Positions 1 through 7,992 of a stretch of DNA of 64,000 bases are shown here, piece by piece (within the stretch, counting starts at the first letter, position 1; each line of letters begins with the position of its first letter). The translations under genes were made by a program, and so were the position numbers. A model generated the notes under the pieces. That model made no database searches. It worked only from the letters and a program-made list of their open reading frames with translations, and was not told the DNA's origin. Origin of the DNA: Lentzea sp. NBRC 105346 (lineage in GTDB: Bacteria; Actinomycetota; Actinomycetes; Mycobacteriales; Pseudonocardiaceae); the NCBI RefSeq assembly GCF_030269605.1, contig NZ_BSTQ01000002.1, positions 1 to 64,000 of the forward strand, in the 5' to 3' direction.

Positions 1-323
<323 letters not shown>

Positions 324-377
324 TAGTTTGATCACACCAGACGGAATAGGTCTGGTTCTAGCAATCATTACTCAAAG

Positions 378-399
378 GAAACCCCTGACGAGGGGTTTC
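378..399 (-). promoter_or_regulatory. Hairpin in the rRNA leader
   Basis: A perfect 9-bp stem (GAAACCCCT/AGGGGTTTC) with a 4-nt loop lies about 55 nt upstream of mature 16S in the leader transcript. It may be part of the 16S processing stalk or an RNA structure that affects elongation. It lacks the U-tract of an intrinsic terminator, so premature termination is not favoured. Confidence 0.5.
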
Positions 400-424
400 A
401 TATTACTGGCTGTGTTTCGGCACG

Positions 425-446
425 CTGTTGAGTTCTCAAAGAACAC
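425..446 (-). promoter_or_regulatory. Conserved rrn leader antitermination-type element
   Basis: Read on the minus strand, GTTCTTTGAGAACTCAACAG matches the leader element found upstream of 16S in Streptomyces and mycobacteria. It contains the small inverted repeat GTTCT-TTG-AGAAC. It sits between the proposed promoter and the 16S gene, where boxB/boxA-type antitermination and processing signals are expected. Confidence 0.65.
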
Positions 447-549
447 GCGCTCACCGCAGCTCATCTCCCTTAGGAGACTTACTTCCGAGGCTTTGTGTTG
501 CCGCACTCCGTTCCGATTTGTTTCGGCCCGTTCCGCGCTGGCAGAGAGA

Positions 550-578
550 AACTTACACGAGGGTGTTTCCAGCTCCAA
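550..578 (-). promoter_or_regulatory. Candidate rRNA operon promoter
   Basis: On the minus strand TTGGAG (573-578) and TAAGTT (550-555) are separated by 17 bp, giving a sigma-70/HrdB-like promoter with the actinobacterial TAnnnT form of the -10. Transcription would start near 543, giving a leader of about 220 nt. Other rrn promoters further upstream (580-640) cannot be excluded. Confidence 0.5.
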
Positions 579-599
579 ATCGGGGGGTCGGAAACACGT

Positions 600-1037
600 C
601 TACCTGGGCTTTTCCAGTCGAAACACGGGGTGAAACGCGGCTTCGGCGGCGAACAAGTGGTCCGGATCACCATGACGAGCTTCGAAGAAGGGCCGCGTGA
701 CCGGTTCGGCGGCGACGTACGCGCGCAACACCGGCCCCGCCTCGAGAGCGGACACCTCCACGACCTGCGCGTTTCGCACATGCCGGCCGTTCCGCAGCGT
801 CACAGCGCCAGCGGCCCGGACGTTGCGCACCCAGTCCCGGACCCCATAAGGAGCGACGAGCCACTCCTCGCCCGCGAACCGCAGCACCCGGATCGGAGTC
901 GTCCGCGGCAGCCCGCTCCTGCGACCGGGCACGGTCAACAGCACGTAGATGGACGGCGCGATCCCCCACGACACCGCCCGGCCGATGACGGCGTTGCCCA
1001 CCCGGCGAAGCAGTCCGTACCGATATGTCTTGACCAC
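600..1037 (-). CDS. Nitroreductase/deazaflavin-dependent oxidoreductase family protein
   Basis: The product is 145 aa from the GTG at 1037. The core reads like the DDN/F420-dependent nitroreductase family: LLTVPGRRSG, then LPRTTPIRVL, then WLVAPYGVRDWVRNVRAAG. The last stretch is the family's VAPxGxxxWVRNLRAAG signature. Members bind F420 (or related flavins) in a split beta-barrel and reduce nitro groups, quinones or enones. The reading frame stays open far upstream, but family similarity begins only near 1037. That start is 15 bp from the divergent lycopene cyclase start, so the two genes share a very short region and may be leaderless. The physiological substrate is unknown. Confidence 0.75.
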   Translation of the reverse strand: MVKTYRYGLLRRVGNAVIGRAVSWGIAPSIYVLLTVPGRRSGLPRTTPIRVLRFAGEEWLVAPYGVRDWVRNVRAAGAVTLRNGRHVRNAQVVEVSALEAGPVLRAYVAAEPVTRPFFEARHGDPDHLFAAEAAFHPVFRLEKPR

Positions 1038-1052
1038 GGGAGCAAGACAATC

Positions 1053-2114
1053 ATGGATGCCGTGACCGATGTGCTGATCGCGGGAAGTGGCCCGGCGGGT
1101 CGCGCCCTCGCGCGGGCGTGCGTGACCAGAGGGCTCACCACGGCTGTGGTCGACCCGAACCCGGACCAGGTGTGGACCGCGACGTACGCGGCGTGGGAGG
1201 ACGAGCTCCCCGAAGACACACCGACGACGTCCCGCAGCACGACCGTCCGAGCCATCGCCATCGAGGAACACCGGATCGACCGCACCTACGTCGTCCTGGA
1301 CAACACGTCCCTGCGGAAGCTTCCCGACACCATCACCCGATACAGGGGAAAGGTCGCCGAGCACGTGGACGGTCCACACGGCACGACCGTCCAGCTGACC
1401 GACGGCCGCCGGCTCGCCACCGCCCTTTTCGTTGACGCCCGCGGCACCCGCACCTCCCCGAGCAACGCCGAACAGACCGCGGTCGGCACCGTCATCACGT
1501 CGGACGAGACCGAAACGACACTGATGGACTGGCGCAATGGCGACACGTTCCTCTACACCGTTCCGCTGGGCAACGGCCGGGTACTGAAGGAGGAGACGTC
1601 CCTCGCGCGCCGGCCGGGGATGCCGCTGAGCGAGCTCCGCAAACGACTGCACCAGCGGGTCACGCCGGAGAGCACCCTGGAAGAGCGGGTTCGCTTTCCC
1701 CTCGACGTCCCCAGAAGCCGACGACTCTCGTTCGGCTCGCGGGCGGGGTTCGTGCACCCGGCGACGGGCTACAGCGTCGCGACGGCGCTCAGCCTCGCCC
1801 CGCGCGTTGCGGCCGCGTTCGCCGACGCCCTGCCCGCGAGCCCGCGCGCGGCGCGGATGGCCGCGCAACACCTGCTGTGGCCGCCCTCCGCCAAACTGGT
1901 GCACCAGCTCAGGCGAAAAGGTCTGGAGGCGTTGCTGAGAATGGACGCCGCCGAGACCCGGGAGTTCTTCGAGCTTTTCTTCCGTCTGCCGCCGGACCTG
2001 CAGCTGGCCTACCTGAGCGGCCGGGACGACGTCAAAGGCACCACGACGGCGATGTACGAACTGTTCCGCGCCGCCCCGTGGCGGCTGCGCGCCAAACTCA
2101 TGAACACCTGGTGA
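1053..2114 (+). CDS. Lycopene cyclase (CrtL/CrtY-type flavoprotein)
   Basis: The product is 353 aa. The ATG at 1053 is preceded by GGGAG at 1038-1042. An N-terminal Rossmann/FAD motif (VLIAGSGPAG, residues 7-16) is followed by features of the lycopene beta-cyclase family: MDWRNGDTFLYTVPL, EETSLARRPG, and the C-terminal FVHPATGYSVATAL. The reaction is redox-neutral, FADH2-dependent beta-ionone ring formation at the ends of lycopene. No phytoene synthase, desaturase or other crt gene is in the window, so the cyclase is an orphan here. The open frame extends upstream to 495 but has no homology there. Confidence 0.85.
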   Translation: MDAVTDVLIAGSGPAGRALARACVTRGLTTAVVDPNPDQVWTATYAAWEDELPEDTPTTSRSTTVRAIAIEEHRIDRTYVVLDNTSLRKLPDTITRYRGKVAEHVDGPHGTTVQLTDGRRLATALFVDARGTRTSPSNAEQTAVGTVITSDETETTLMDWRNGDTFLYTVPLGNGRVLKEETSLARRPGMPLSELRKRLHQRVTPESTLEERVRFPLDVPRSRRLSFGSRAGFVHPATGYSVATALSLAPRVAAAFADALPASPRAARMAAQHLLWPPSAKLVHQLRRKGLEALLRMDAAETREFFELFFRLPPDLQLAYLSGRDDVKGTTTAMYELFRAAPWRLRAKLMNTW

Positions 2115-2157
2115 ACGCCCTAAACAAAACTCGTTCGGGACGGCACCATCTGAGACC

Positions 2158-3831
2158 GTGCCCGCATTGCTGGATGACGTTCGCTTCGCCTTCCAGCCGC
2201 TGTTCAACCTCAACACCGGGGGCGTCGTCGCGGTCGAGGCACTGGCCCGCCCGCACGACGGCAGCGTGCAGGATCTACTGCGAACCGCCCACCGGGCGGG
2301 ATTTCTGGCGAACACCGACGTAGGACTCGCCTGCCGCGCACTGCGCCAGGCCGCGGACTTCGACATCCTCCTCCCGCTGCACCTCAACCTGCTGGCGCTG
2401 ACGATCGCGGACAAGCCCGAACTGATGGGCCCGCTCTACGGGGCGCTGCGCGACACCCGGCGCGACCCGTCGTCGGTGGTCATCGAGGTCAACGCCCCGT
2501 ACACGCGGGTCGGCAGGCGGAGGCTGTTGCAGGGCCTGCAAACGTTGCGCAACAACGGGTTCCGCATCGCGCTCGACGAGATCGGCGAGGGTGACGTGCC
2601 GTTGTCGCTGCTGGCGGAGTCTCACCCGGACTTCGTGAAGCTCGATCGGGACGTCGTCACCACGCTCGCCGACGATCCGGCGCGCTGTGCCCTGGTGCGC
2701 TCGCTGGTGCACCTCGGGGAGCACACCGGCGGCCTCGTGGTGGCCGAGGGTGTGGAGACCGAGACGCAGCTCAGCAGCCTGCGCCGGCTCGGGGTCGGGC
2801 TGGCGCAGGGCAACATGCTCGCGCCCGCGTCGCGCCGGCCCGCGATCAACGCGCGGATCGCGCCGGAGGCGGTGACGAACACCGGCGAGATCCGGCGTAA
2901 CCGGGGACCACGCATCACTGACTTCCTGCACCCCGCCACGACGCTGCCCGAGCATGCGACGTCCGACGAGGTGCGCGAGGTGCTCGCGTCGCAGCCGGGG
3001 ATCACCGGCGTGGTGCTGGTGGACGAGGAGGGCCGGCCGCGCTGGTCGGTGGACCGCAACCGGTTCCTGCTCGCCGTCACCGGGCCGTACGGGCACGCGT
3101 TGCACGCCAAACGGGAGGCCGCACGGCTCGCGGACAAGCCGCACCTGATCGGGCCCGACGCGAGCGCGCTGGAGCTGCTGGACGTCGTCGCGCACGCCAA
3201 CCGCGAGCGCACGACGGACGACCTCATCGTGGTGGACAACGCGGACCGGTGCATGGGCATCGTGCGTGTCGCGGACGTCGTTCGCGGTGTGGCGGAGCTG
3301 AAGGTCGAGCAGGCCGCCGCGTTGAGTCCCCTCACCCGGTTGCCCGGCAGCGAGTCGCTGGCGGGTGAGGTGGAGGGGCGGATCGCCCGGCAGGAGATCT
3401 TCGCCGTGTCGTGGCTCGACGTGGACGGCTTCAAGAAGGTCAACGACACCGTCGGGTTCGCGGCGGGTGACGACCTGATCCGCGCCATCGGGCGAGACCT
3501 GTCGGACGTCGCGGCGCGGTTCCCCGGCGTGCAGGTGGGTCACGTGGGCGGCGACGACTTCCTCATCGTTGCGGGGCTTGACGAAACGGTGCCGCTGTCG
3601 GCCCGGTTGCTCGACAAGCCATACACGGCAGAGGGGATGGCGGTGACGGTTTCGCTGGCTACGCTGATCTGTGCGGCAGGCTCGGTCGGGTCGTACCACG
3701 AGCTGTCCCGTCTACTCGCTCCGGTGAAGGAGCACGCGAAGTCCCTCGCCGGCTCGAGCTGGGTGATGGGCCGTCCGGGTACGGAACGACGCGATGTCCT
3801 GCGAGGAGTGGCGCAGCGCGCGGTGAGTTAA
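2158..3831 (+). CDS. EAL-CBS-GGDEF composite protein (cyclic-di-GMP-type signalling)
   Basis: The product is 557 aa from the GTG at 2158. Residues 1-235 form an EAL phosphodiesterase-like domain. EAL is at residues 27-29, with LNLLA, VIEVNAP, FVKLDRD, VVAEGVET and AQGNML also present; the usual DD pair reads DE (DEIGEG). A central CBS-like pair spans about 245-385. The C-terminal GGDEF-like domain (about 395-525) has LDVDGFKKVND and the signature degenerated to GGDDF near residue 464. No transmembrane segment is seen, so it is probably cytosolic. The CBS pair may sense an adenine nucleotide. Net activity (hydrolysis, synthesis or effector binding) cannot be told from sequence. Confidence 0.8.
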   Translation: MPALLDDVRFAFQPLFNLNTGGVVAVEALARPHDGSVQDLLRTAHRAGFLANTDVGLACRALRQAADFDILLPLHLNLLALTIADKPELMGPLYGALRDTRRDPSSVVIEVNAPYTRVGRRRLLQGLQTLRNNGFRIALDEIGEGDVPLSLLAESHPDFVKLDRDVVTTLADDPARCALVRSLVHLGEHTGGLVVAEGVETETQLSSLRRLGVGLAQGNMLAPASRRPAINARIAPEAVTNTGEIRRNRGPRITDFLHPATTLPEHATSDEVREVLASQPGITGVVLVDEEGRPRWSVDRNRFLLAVTGPYGHALHAKREAARLADKPHLIGPDASALELLDVVAHANRERTTDDLIVVDNADRCMGIVRVADVVRGVAELKVEQAAALSPLTRLPGSESLAGEVEGRIARQEIFAVSWLDVDGFKKVNDTVGFAAGDDLIRAIGRDLSDVAARFPGVQVGHVGGDDFLIVAGLDETVPLSARLLDKPYTAEGMAVTVSLATLICAAGSVGSYHELSRLLAPVKEHAKSLAGSSWVMGRPGTERRDVLRGVAQRAVS

Positions 3832-3914
3832 CAAGTTCAACCCAATCGCCTCCTGTCCGCTCCTGCTGCTCACTCATAGCATCGAGCTGGCTACTCAGCG
3901 CACAGGAGGCTCGC

Positions 3915-5039
3915 GTGAAGGTCAGCAGCCCAACCCAATCCGTCCCGGCCCAGCGGACGAGCGTCGACGGCGTGCTCTCCGTTGGCGTCGAGGAGGAGTT
4001 CGTCCTGGTCGACTCGGCGACCGGGCACCTGGTGAACCGCGCGGCGGACGTGCTGGAGGACGCCGACCAGTGCCTGCAGCCGGAGATCGCGCAGTTCCAG
4101 GTCGAGTCGGTGAGCGGCGTGTGCATGGGGATGACCGAGCTGCACGACGAGCTGACGGCCGCGCGCCGGACGCTGTCCGAGCGGGCGGCCCGGTATGGCG
4201 CCGCGCTCGTCGCGGCGGGCACACCGGTGCTCGGCATGACGACGCCGACGCCGTTGACGAGCTCCGCGCGTTATCACCGGATGTCGCAGGAGATGGGCGC
4301 CCTCACCAACGACATGGCCATCTGCGGCTGCCATGTGCACGTCGGGCTGCCGGACGACGAGTCGAAGGTCGTGGTCAGCAACCACATGCGCCCGTGGCTG
4401 CCGGCGTTGCTGGCGTTGACGGCGAACTCGCCTTACTGGACCGATGGCGACACCGGCTATGCGAGCTGGCGGTACATGGTGTGGAGCCGCTGGCCCTCGG
4501 CCGGCCCGCCGCCGCTGTTCGAGTCCGCCGCCGAGTACTTCGCGGCGCGCGACGAGATCGTCGCGAGCGGCGCGGCCATGGACCGCGGGATGTTGTACTG
4601 GGACGCCAGGTTGTCCGCGCGGCACCCGACGCTGGAGCTGCGGGTGTGCGACGTGGCGGCGACGGTCGAGGAGGCCGTGCTGATCGCCGCGCTGGTCCGG
4701 GGGATCGCTTCCACCGCGCTGACCTCACCGGTCGACGCGATACCGGTGCCGCAGCACCTGTTGCGGGTCGCGATGTGGCGGGCCGCGCGCGACGGTCTGG
4801 AGGGTTTCGGCCTGGACCCGATGACCGGTGCGCCGACTCCGGCACCCACAGTTGTGGCGTCACTGGTGCGCGCGATCCGGCCGGCGCTGGAGCTCGCCGG
4901 CGACTACGAGCTGGTCAGCGACGGCGTGGACCGGTTGCTGCTGCACGGTTCCGGTGCCGCGCGGCAACGCCGGGTGTTCGCTCGGAGGGGCCGATTGGAT
5001 GACGTGGTGAAATTCTTGGCGGCCCAAACGATCGAGTGA
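3915..5039 (+). CDS. Carboxylate-amine ligase, GCS2 (YbdK-like glutamate-cysteine ligase) family
   Basis: The product is 374 aa. The GTG at 3915 follows a strong AGGAGG about 6 nt upstream. Family features are the N-terminal GVEEEF (residues 24-29), CHVHVGLPD in the middle, the SWRYMVWSRWP segment and a C-terminal LELRVCD. These belong to the GCS2 ATP-dependent carboxylate-amine ligases, which can make gamma-glutamylcysteine weakly. The real substrate in actinomycetes is usually unknown. Mycothiol producers do not depend on glutathione, so a glutathione role is unlikely, and no ergothioneine genes adjoin it. Confidence 0.85.
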   Translation: MKVSSPTQSVPAQRTSVDGVLSVGVEEEFVLVDSATGHLVNRAADVLEDADQCLQPEIAQFQVESVSGVCMGMTELHDELTAARRTLSERAARYGAALVAAGTPVLGMTTPTPLTSSARYHRMSQEMGALTNDMAICGCHVHVGLPDDESKVVVSNHMRPWLPALLALTANSPYWTDGDTGYASWRYMVWSRWPSAGPPPLFESAAEYFAARDEIVASGAAMDRGMLYWDARLSARHPTLELRVCDVAATVEEAVLIAALVRGIASTALTSPVDAIPVPQHLLRVAMWRAARDGLEGFGLDPMTGAPTPAPTVVASLVRAIRPALELAGDYELVSDGVDRLLLHGSGAARQRRVFARRGRLDDVVKFLAAQTIE

Positions 5040-5111
5040 AGTGTCACCCGATCGTGTGTACTTGCCTGTGCGCCGTCGAGGTCGCCCGGCCACTGGTGTA
5101 CTTACTCCACC

Positions 5112-5900
5112 GTGGCCACTCCCATCTGGGCTCCCGGCGTGAACGGTCCGGAGCGACCGAACACCGCCCGAGTGCGTGATTACTGGCTCGGTGGTTCGCA
5201 CAACACCGAGGCGGACCAGGCACTCGCCGACCACTTCGTCGCCGTCGCACCCAATCTGCCTTACCTGGTGCGGACACACCGGTCGTTCCTGCGCCGGGTG
5301 GTCACCAAGCTCACCCAGGCCGGTGTGCGGCAGTTCCTGGACCTCGGTTCGGGCCTGCCGACCGCGGGCTACGTGCACGAGATCGCGCCGGAGGCGAACG
5401 TCGCGTACGTGGAGATCGATCCCGCGGTGGTGATGGAGGGCCGCGAGGTCGTTGCGGACAATCCGCGGGCCGAGGTTCTGTGCGCCGACCTCTGCGACGT
5501 GGAGAACGTGCTCGCCTCCACGACGGTCCTCGACCTGTCGCAGCCGGTCGCGCTGCTGCTGATCGACGTGCTGCACTTCGTCCCGGACTCCGCGGACCCG
5601 GCCGGGGTGATCTCGAGGTACCTCGACGCGTTCGTGCCCGAGAGCTACCTCGCGATCTCGCACTCGTGCCAGGACCCGTTCCTGCTGTCCGCGCCGACGT
5701 TGTACACGGCGATGTACCCGGAATCCGTGCCGCAGTTCACCTTCCGCTTCCGCAAGCAGGTCGAGGTGTTCTTCGCCGGCCTGGACGTGCTGACGCCCGG
5801 TGTCGTGCCGATCCCGATGTGGCACCCGGACCTCTCCGAGGACCAGGACCGCAACCCGGAGAACTTCGAGGGCTTCGGCGGGGTCGGCCGCAAGTTCTAG
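5112..5900 (+). CDS. SAM-dependent methyltransferase, DUF574 (PF04672) family
   Basis: The product is 262 aa from the GTG at 5112. Its N-terminus (ARVRDYWLGGSHNTEAD) is the hallmark of the actinobacterial DUF574 methyltransferases. It is followed by motif I FLDLGSGLPT (residues 75-84), an acidic YVEIDPAVV that would hold SAM, and HFVPD further on. The family is greatly expanded in actinomycetes with mostly unknown substrates. The TAG stop at 5898-5900 coincides with the start of the long palindrome that follows. Confidence 0.85.
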   Translation: MATPIWAPGVNGPERPNTARVRDYWLGGSHNTEADQALADHFVAVAPNLPYLVRTHRSFLRRVVTKLTQAGVRQFLDLGSGLPTAGYVHEIAPEANVAYVEIDPAVVMEGREVVADNPRAEVLCADLCDVENVLASTTVLDLSQPVALLLIDVLHFVPDSADPAGVISRYLDAFVPESYLAISHSCQDPFLLSAPTLYTAMYPESVPQFTFRFRKQVEVFFAGLDVLTPGVVPIPMWHPDLSEDQDRNPENFEGFGGVGRKF

Positions 5901-6062
5901 TGGCGTGACACGCAACGTTGGCGGTGAATTCACGCTCAGCGGGACACCTCGCGGCACCGGCCCCACGCCCACAGCCAACCAGGATGAGGACGCGGGGCCG
6001 GCACCCCGATGCGTCCACCTGACCGCGAATTCCCACGGCAACGTTGCGTGCCACGCCACTAG
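5897..6062. repeat. About 165-bp imperfect palindrome between two convergent genes
   Basis: CTAGTGGCGTG at 5897 is mirrored by CACGCCACTAG ending at 6061. Arms continue inward through GCAACGTTG, GAATTC and CGGCACCGGCCCC/GGGGCCGGCACC, about 65 bp each with scattered mismatches, around a ~30-bp centre. It fills the gap between the convergent DUF574 methyltransferase and UbiA genes and supplies both TAG stop codons. It is likely a bidirectional terminator or a fixed copy of a dispersed cruciform element. Confidence 0.8.
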
Positions 6063-6889
6063 GCCAGCATGGGAATCGACGCGACGACCACGGTCGAGCA
6101 GATGACCAGCGTCATGCCGTAGCGGCGCATCAGGCTTGTTGTCGGGAGTTCCGTCGCGAGCAGGAAAGTCGCGCTGGCGACGACGCCGGCCACCGCCCAC
6201 GCGCCGCCGTATCGCAACCACAGGCCGCCGCCGAGCAGCAGCAGGCCCGCGACGGTGATGCGGGCCGTGACCATCAGCGCGTGCCGCCTGCCGTGCAGCA
6301 CCACCGGTGTCAGCGCGCCGACCCGCGCGTCGGCCGTGCGGTCCGGAACGGCCCACCACACCGCGCGGGCCGACGCGAGGATGCACGCACCGGCGAACAC
6401 CAGCCACACGGCGGGGTCCGGTTGTCCCCCGGCGGCGCCGTAGGCGATCACGGAGGGCAACAGCCAGTTCGTGATGCTCATCGACACGGGACCGAGGTAG
6501 CCGCGGCGTTTGAGGCGCAGGGGTTCGACGTTGTACGCCAGGTACACCAGGATGATCAGGGCGATTCCGGTCGCGGCCTTCCAGCTCACGACGGTCGCGA
6601 TGGCCAGCGCGATGATCATTTCCAGCGCGACGAGCACGCCCAGCCGGTACGTGCCGATCTCCCGGACGGCGTCGGCGATGTGGCGCTTGTCGTGCGTGGC
6701 ACGGTCGTTGCGGACGTCGGCCAGTGCGTTGAGCGGGTTGCCGGAGACGATCACGATGAAGTTCGCGACGATCGCCAGCACGACGATCAGGTCGAACCGG
6801 AGCCCGTAGCACGCGCCCCACGTCGCGCACACGATGTAGTGCAGGCCGAACGGGTGCTCCAGCCGGTGCACTCTGATCAGGGGCGGCAT
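6059..6889 (-). CDS. UbiA-family integral membrane prenyltransferase (possible UbiA-type terpene synthase)
   Basis: The product is 276 aa and strongly hydrophobic, with about eight or nine membrane segments. Both metal/diphosphate-binding motifs are intact: N54-x3-D58-x3-D62 (NALADVRND), with a further HD downstream, and D183-x3-D187 (DRTAD) followed by ALT. UbiA enzymes ionise a prenyl diphosphate and transfer the prenyl chain to an acceptor; a few bacterial members (PtmT1 type) act as class I-like terpene synthases on copalyl diphosphates. Here it is the last gene of an operon with a DxDD class II cyclase and a P450, and its start overlaps the P450 stop by 13 bp. That context makes the terpene-synthase option plausible but unproven. 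Confidence 0.85.
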   Translation of the reverse strand: MPPLIRVHRLEHPFGLHYIVCATWGACYGLRFDLIVVLAIVANFIVIVSGNPLNALADVRNDRATHDKRHIADAVREIGTYRLGVLVALEMIIALAIATVVSWKAATGIALIILVYLAYNVEPLRLKRRGYLGPVSMSITNWLLPSVIAYGAAGGQPDPAVWLVFAGACILASARAVWWAVPDRTADARVGALTPVVLHGRRHALMVTARITVAGLLLLGGGLWLRYGGAWAVAGVVASATFLLATELPTTSLMRRYGMTLVICSTVVVASIPMLA

Positions 6890-7992
6890 GTGGTCACCAT
6901 CGAGAGTCCCGGCGGCGGGGCCATCGCTGCTCCTCTCAGTTGCGGCTCACAGCTGCGGGGCGGCGGCACGCAGACGACACGTCTTCGGGCCAGCAGCGCG
7001 GTGACGATGAGCCGGATCTCCAGCAGGGCGAGGTCCATGCCGGGGCAGTGCCGCACTCCCCCGCCGAACGGGAAGAACCGGTTGTTCGGCGGCTTCCCTT
7101 TAAGGAACCTCTTGGGATTGAACGACTTCGGATCGTCGAACTCCGGGCGGCGGTGCGCGAGGTAGATGCTCGGCGAGAGCACGACGCCGTCTGAGGTGAC
7201 GCGGTTGCCCGCGAGCGTCGCGGGCGGGCAGAGCCGCAGCGACTCCATGATCGTGGCGGTGAGAAGTTCCTCCTCGCCGGCCTGGATCTGCTCGACCAGC
7301 TCGGGATTGCGGTCGAGCCAGTAGACGGTCCACGCCGTGGCGCTCGCGGTGGTCTCGTGTCCGGCGAAGAGCAGCGACACGAGCTGGTCGCGCAGACCTT
7401 CTTCGGGCAGCAGGGCGGCGAGCGCGGGTGGTTCGGCGGTTCTGGCCCGCTGCAACAACATCCGGTCGAGCTCGTCGTCGAACCGTGGCGCTCCCCCGCC
7501 GAGGAACCGGTGTGCGAGCGTGCGCATCCGGTTGCCCAGTCTGCGGTCGAGCCAGTTGGTGAACGCGGTCAGCAGCACCTCGTCGTCGGTGCCGAGCAGG
7601 ATGCGCCCGACGACCCGCAGGGTCAGCTTGCGGGTCCACGCGGCGAGGCCGACGCGATCGCCGGGTCTCAGCTCGGCGACGGTGCGGTCGACGAGCTCGC
7701 GAATCGTGGCCTCGTGCAGCCGGCCGCGCAGCGCGGGCACGATGATCCTGCGGTACGCGGCGTGCGATGGTCCGTCCATCCAGAGCAGGGATCCGTTGCC
7801 CAGCAACGGACTCAGCGTGCGGCTCTTGGGATGACCGAGCTCGCGGTCGCGACGCCACAGCCACGAGATCACGTCCGGGTGCCACACGAGCCACCGGTCG
7901 TCGCGGAGCCGCAGCACGCCGTCGGTGTTCCCGTCCTGCTCGTCGAGGAACGGGATCATCCGGAGGGCGAGCCGCAGCTCCTGACGGTTCAT
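6877..7992 (-). CDS. Cytochrome P450
   Basis: The product is 371 aa from the ATG at 7992, which overlaps the stop of the upstream cyclase gene (ATGA). Diagnostic motifs are the I-helix AGHETT (residues 210-215), K-helix ExxR (E250-R253) and the heme-binding loop FGGGVRHCPG with Cys316. It is 25-40 residues shorter than usual for bacterial P450s, mostly at the N-terminus. No membrane anchor is seen, so it is probably soluble and needs separate redox partners, none of which are adjacent. Its place between a class II terpene cyclase and a UbiA protein suggests it hydroxylates or oxidises a terpene scaffold. Confidence 0.93.
   Translation of the reverse strand: MNRQELRLALRMIPFLDEQDGNTDGVLRLRDDRWLVWHPDVISWLWRRDRELGHPKSRTLSPLLGNGSLLWMDGPSHAAYRRIIVPALRGRLHEATIRELVDRTVAELRPGDRVGLAAWTRKLTLRVVGRILLGTDDEVLLTAFTNWLDRRLGNRMRTLAHRFLGGGAPRFDDELDRMLLQRARTAEPPALAALLPEEGLRDQLVSLLFAGHETTASATAWTVYWLDRNPELVEQIQAGEEELLTATIMESLRLCPPATLAGNRVTSDGVVLSPSIYLAHRRPEFDDPKSFNPKRFLKGKPPNNRFFPFGGGVRHCPGMDLALLEIRLIVTALLARRRVVCVPPPRSCEPQLRGAAMAPPPGLSMVTTCRP

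Noticed and set aside
378-399. Rho-independent terminator in the rRNA leader
   Set aside because: The stem is strong but lacks a following U-tract and lies inside the leader of an essential rRNA operon; a processing or structural role is more likely.
495-1052. Upstream extension of the lycopene cyclase frame
   Set aside because: It overlaps the rRNA promoter and antisense of the reductase gene; a ribosome site and the FAD motif place the start at 1053.
1038-2414. Upstream extension of the deazaflavin reductase frame on the minus strand
   Set aside because: The frame is open but similarity to the family starts only at 1037; the rest is antisense to the lycopene cyclase gene.
3915-5039. EgtA (ergothioneine gamma-glutamylcysteine synthetase)
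   Set aside because: The motifs fit the YbdK-like GCS2 family and no egtB/C/D/E genes are adjacent.
4860-6830. 656-codon minus-strand frame covering the ligase, DUF574 and UbiA region
   Set aside because: Most of it is antisense or out of frame with convincing genes, it contains no recognisable domain, and it runs through the palindrome.
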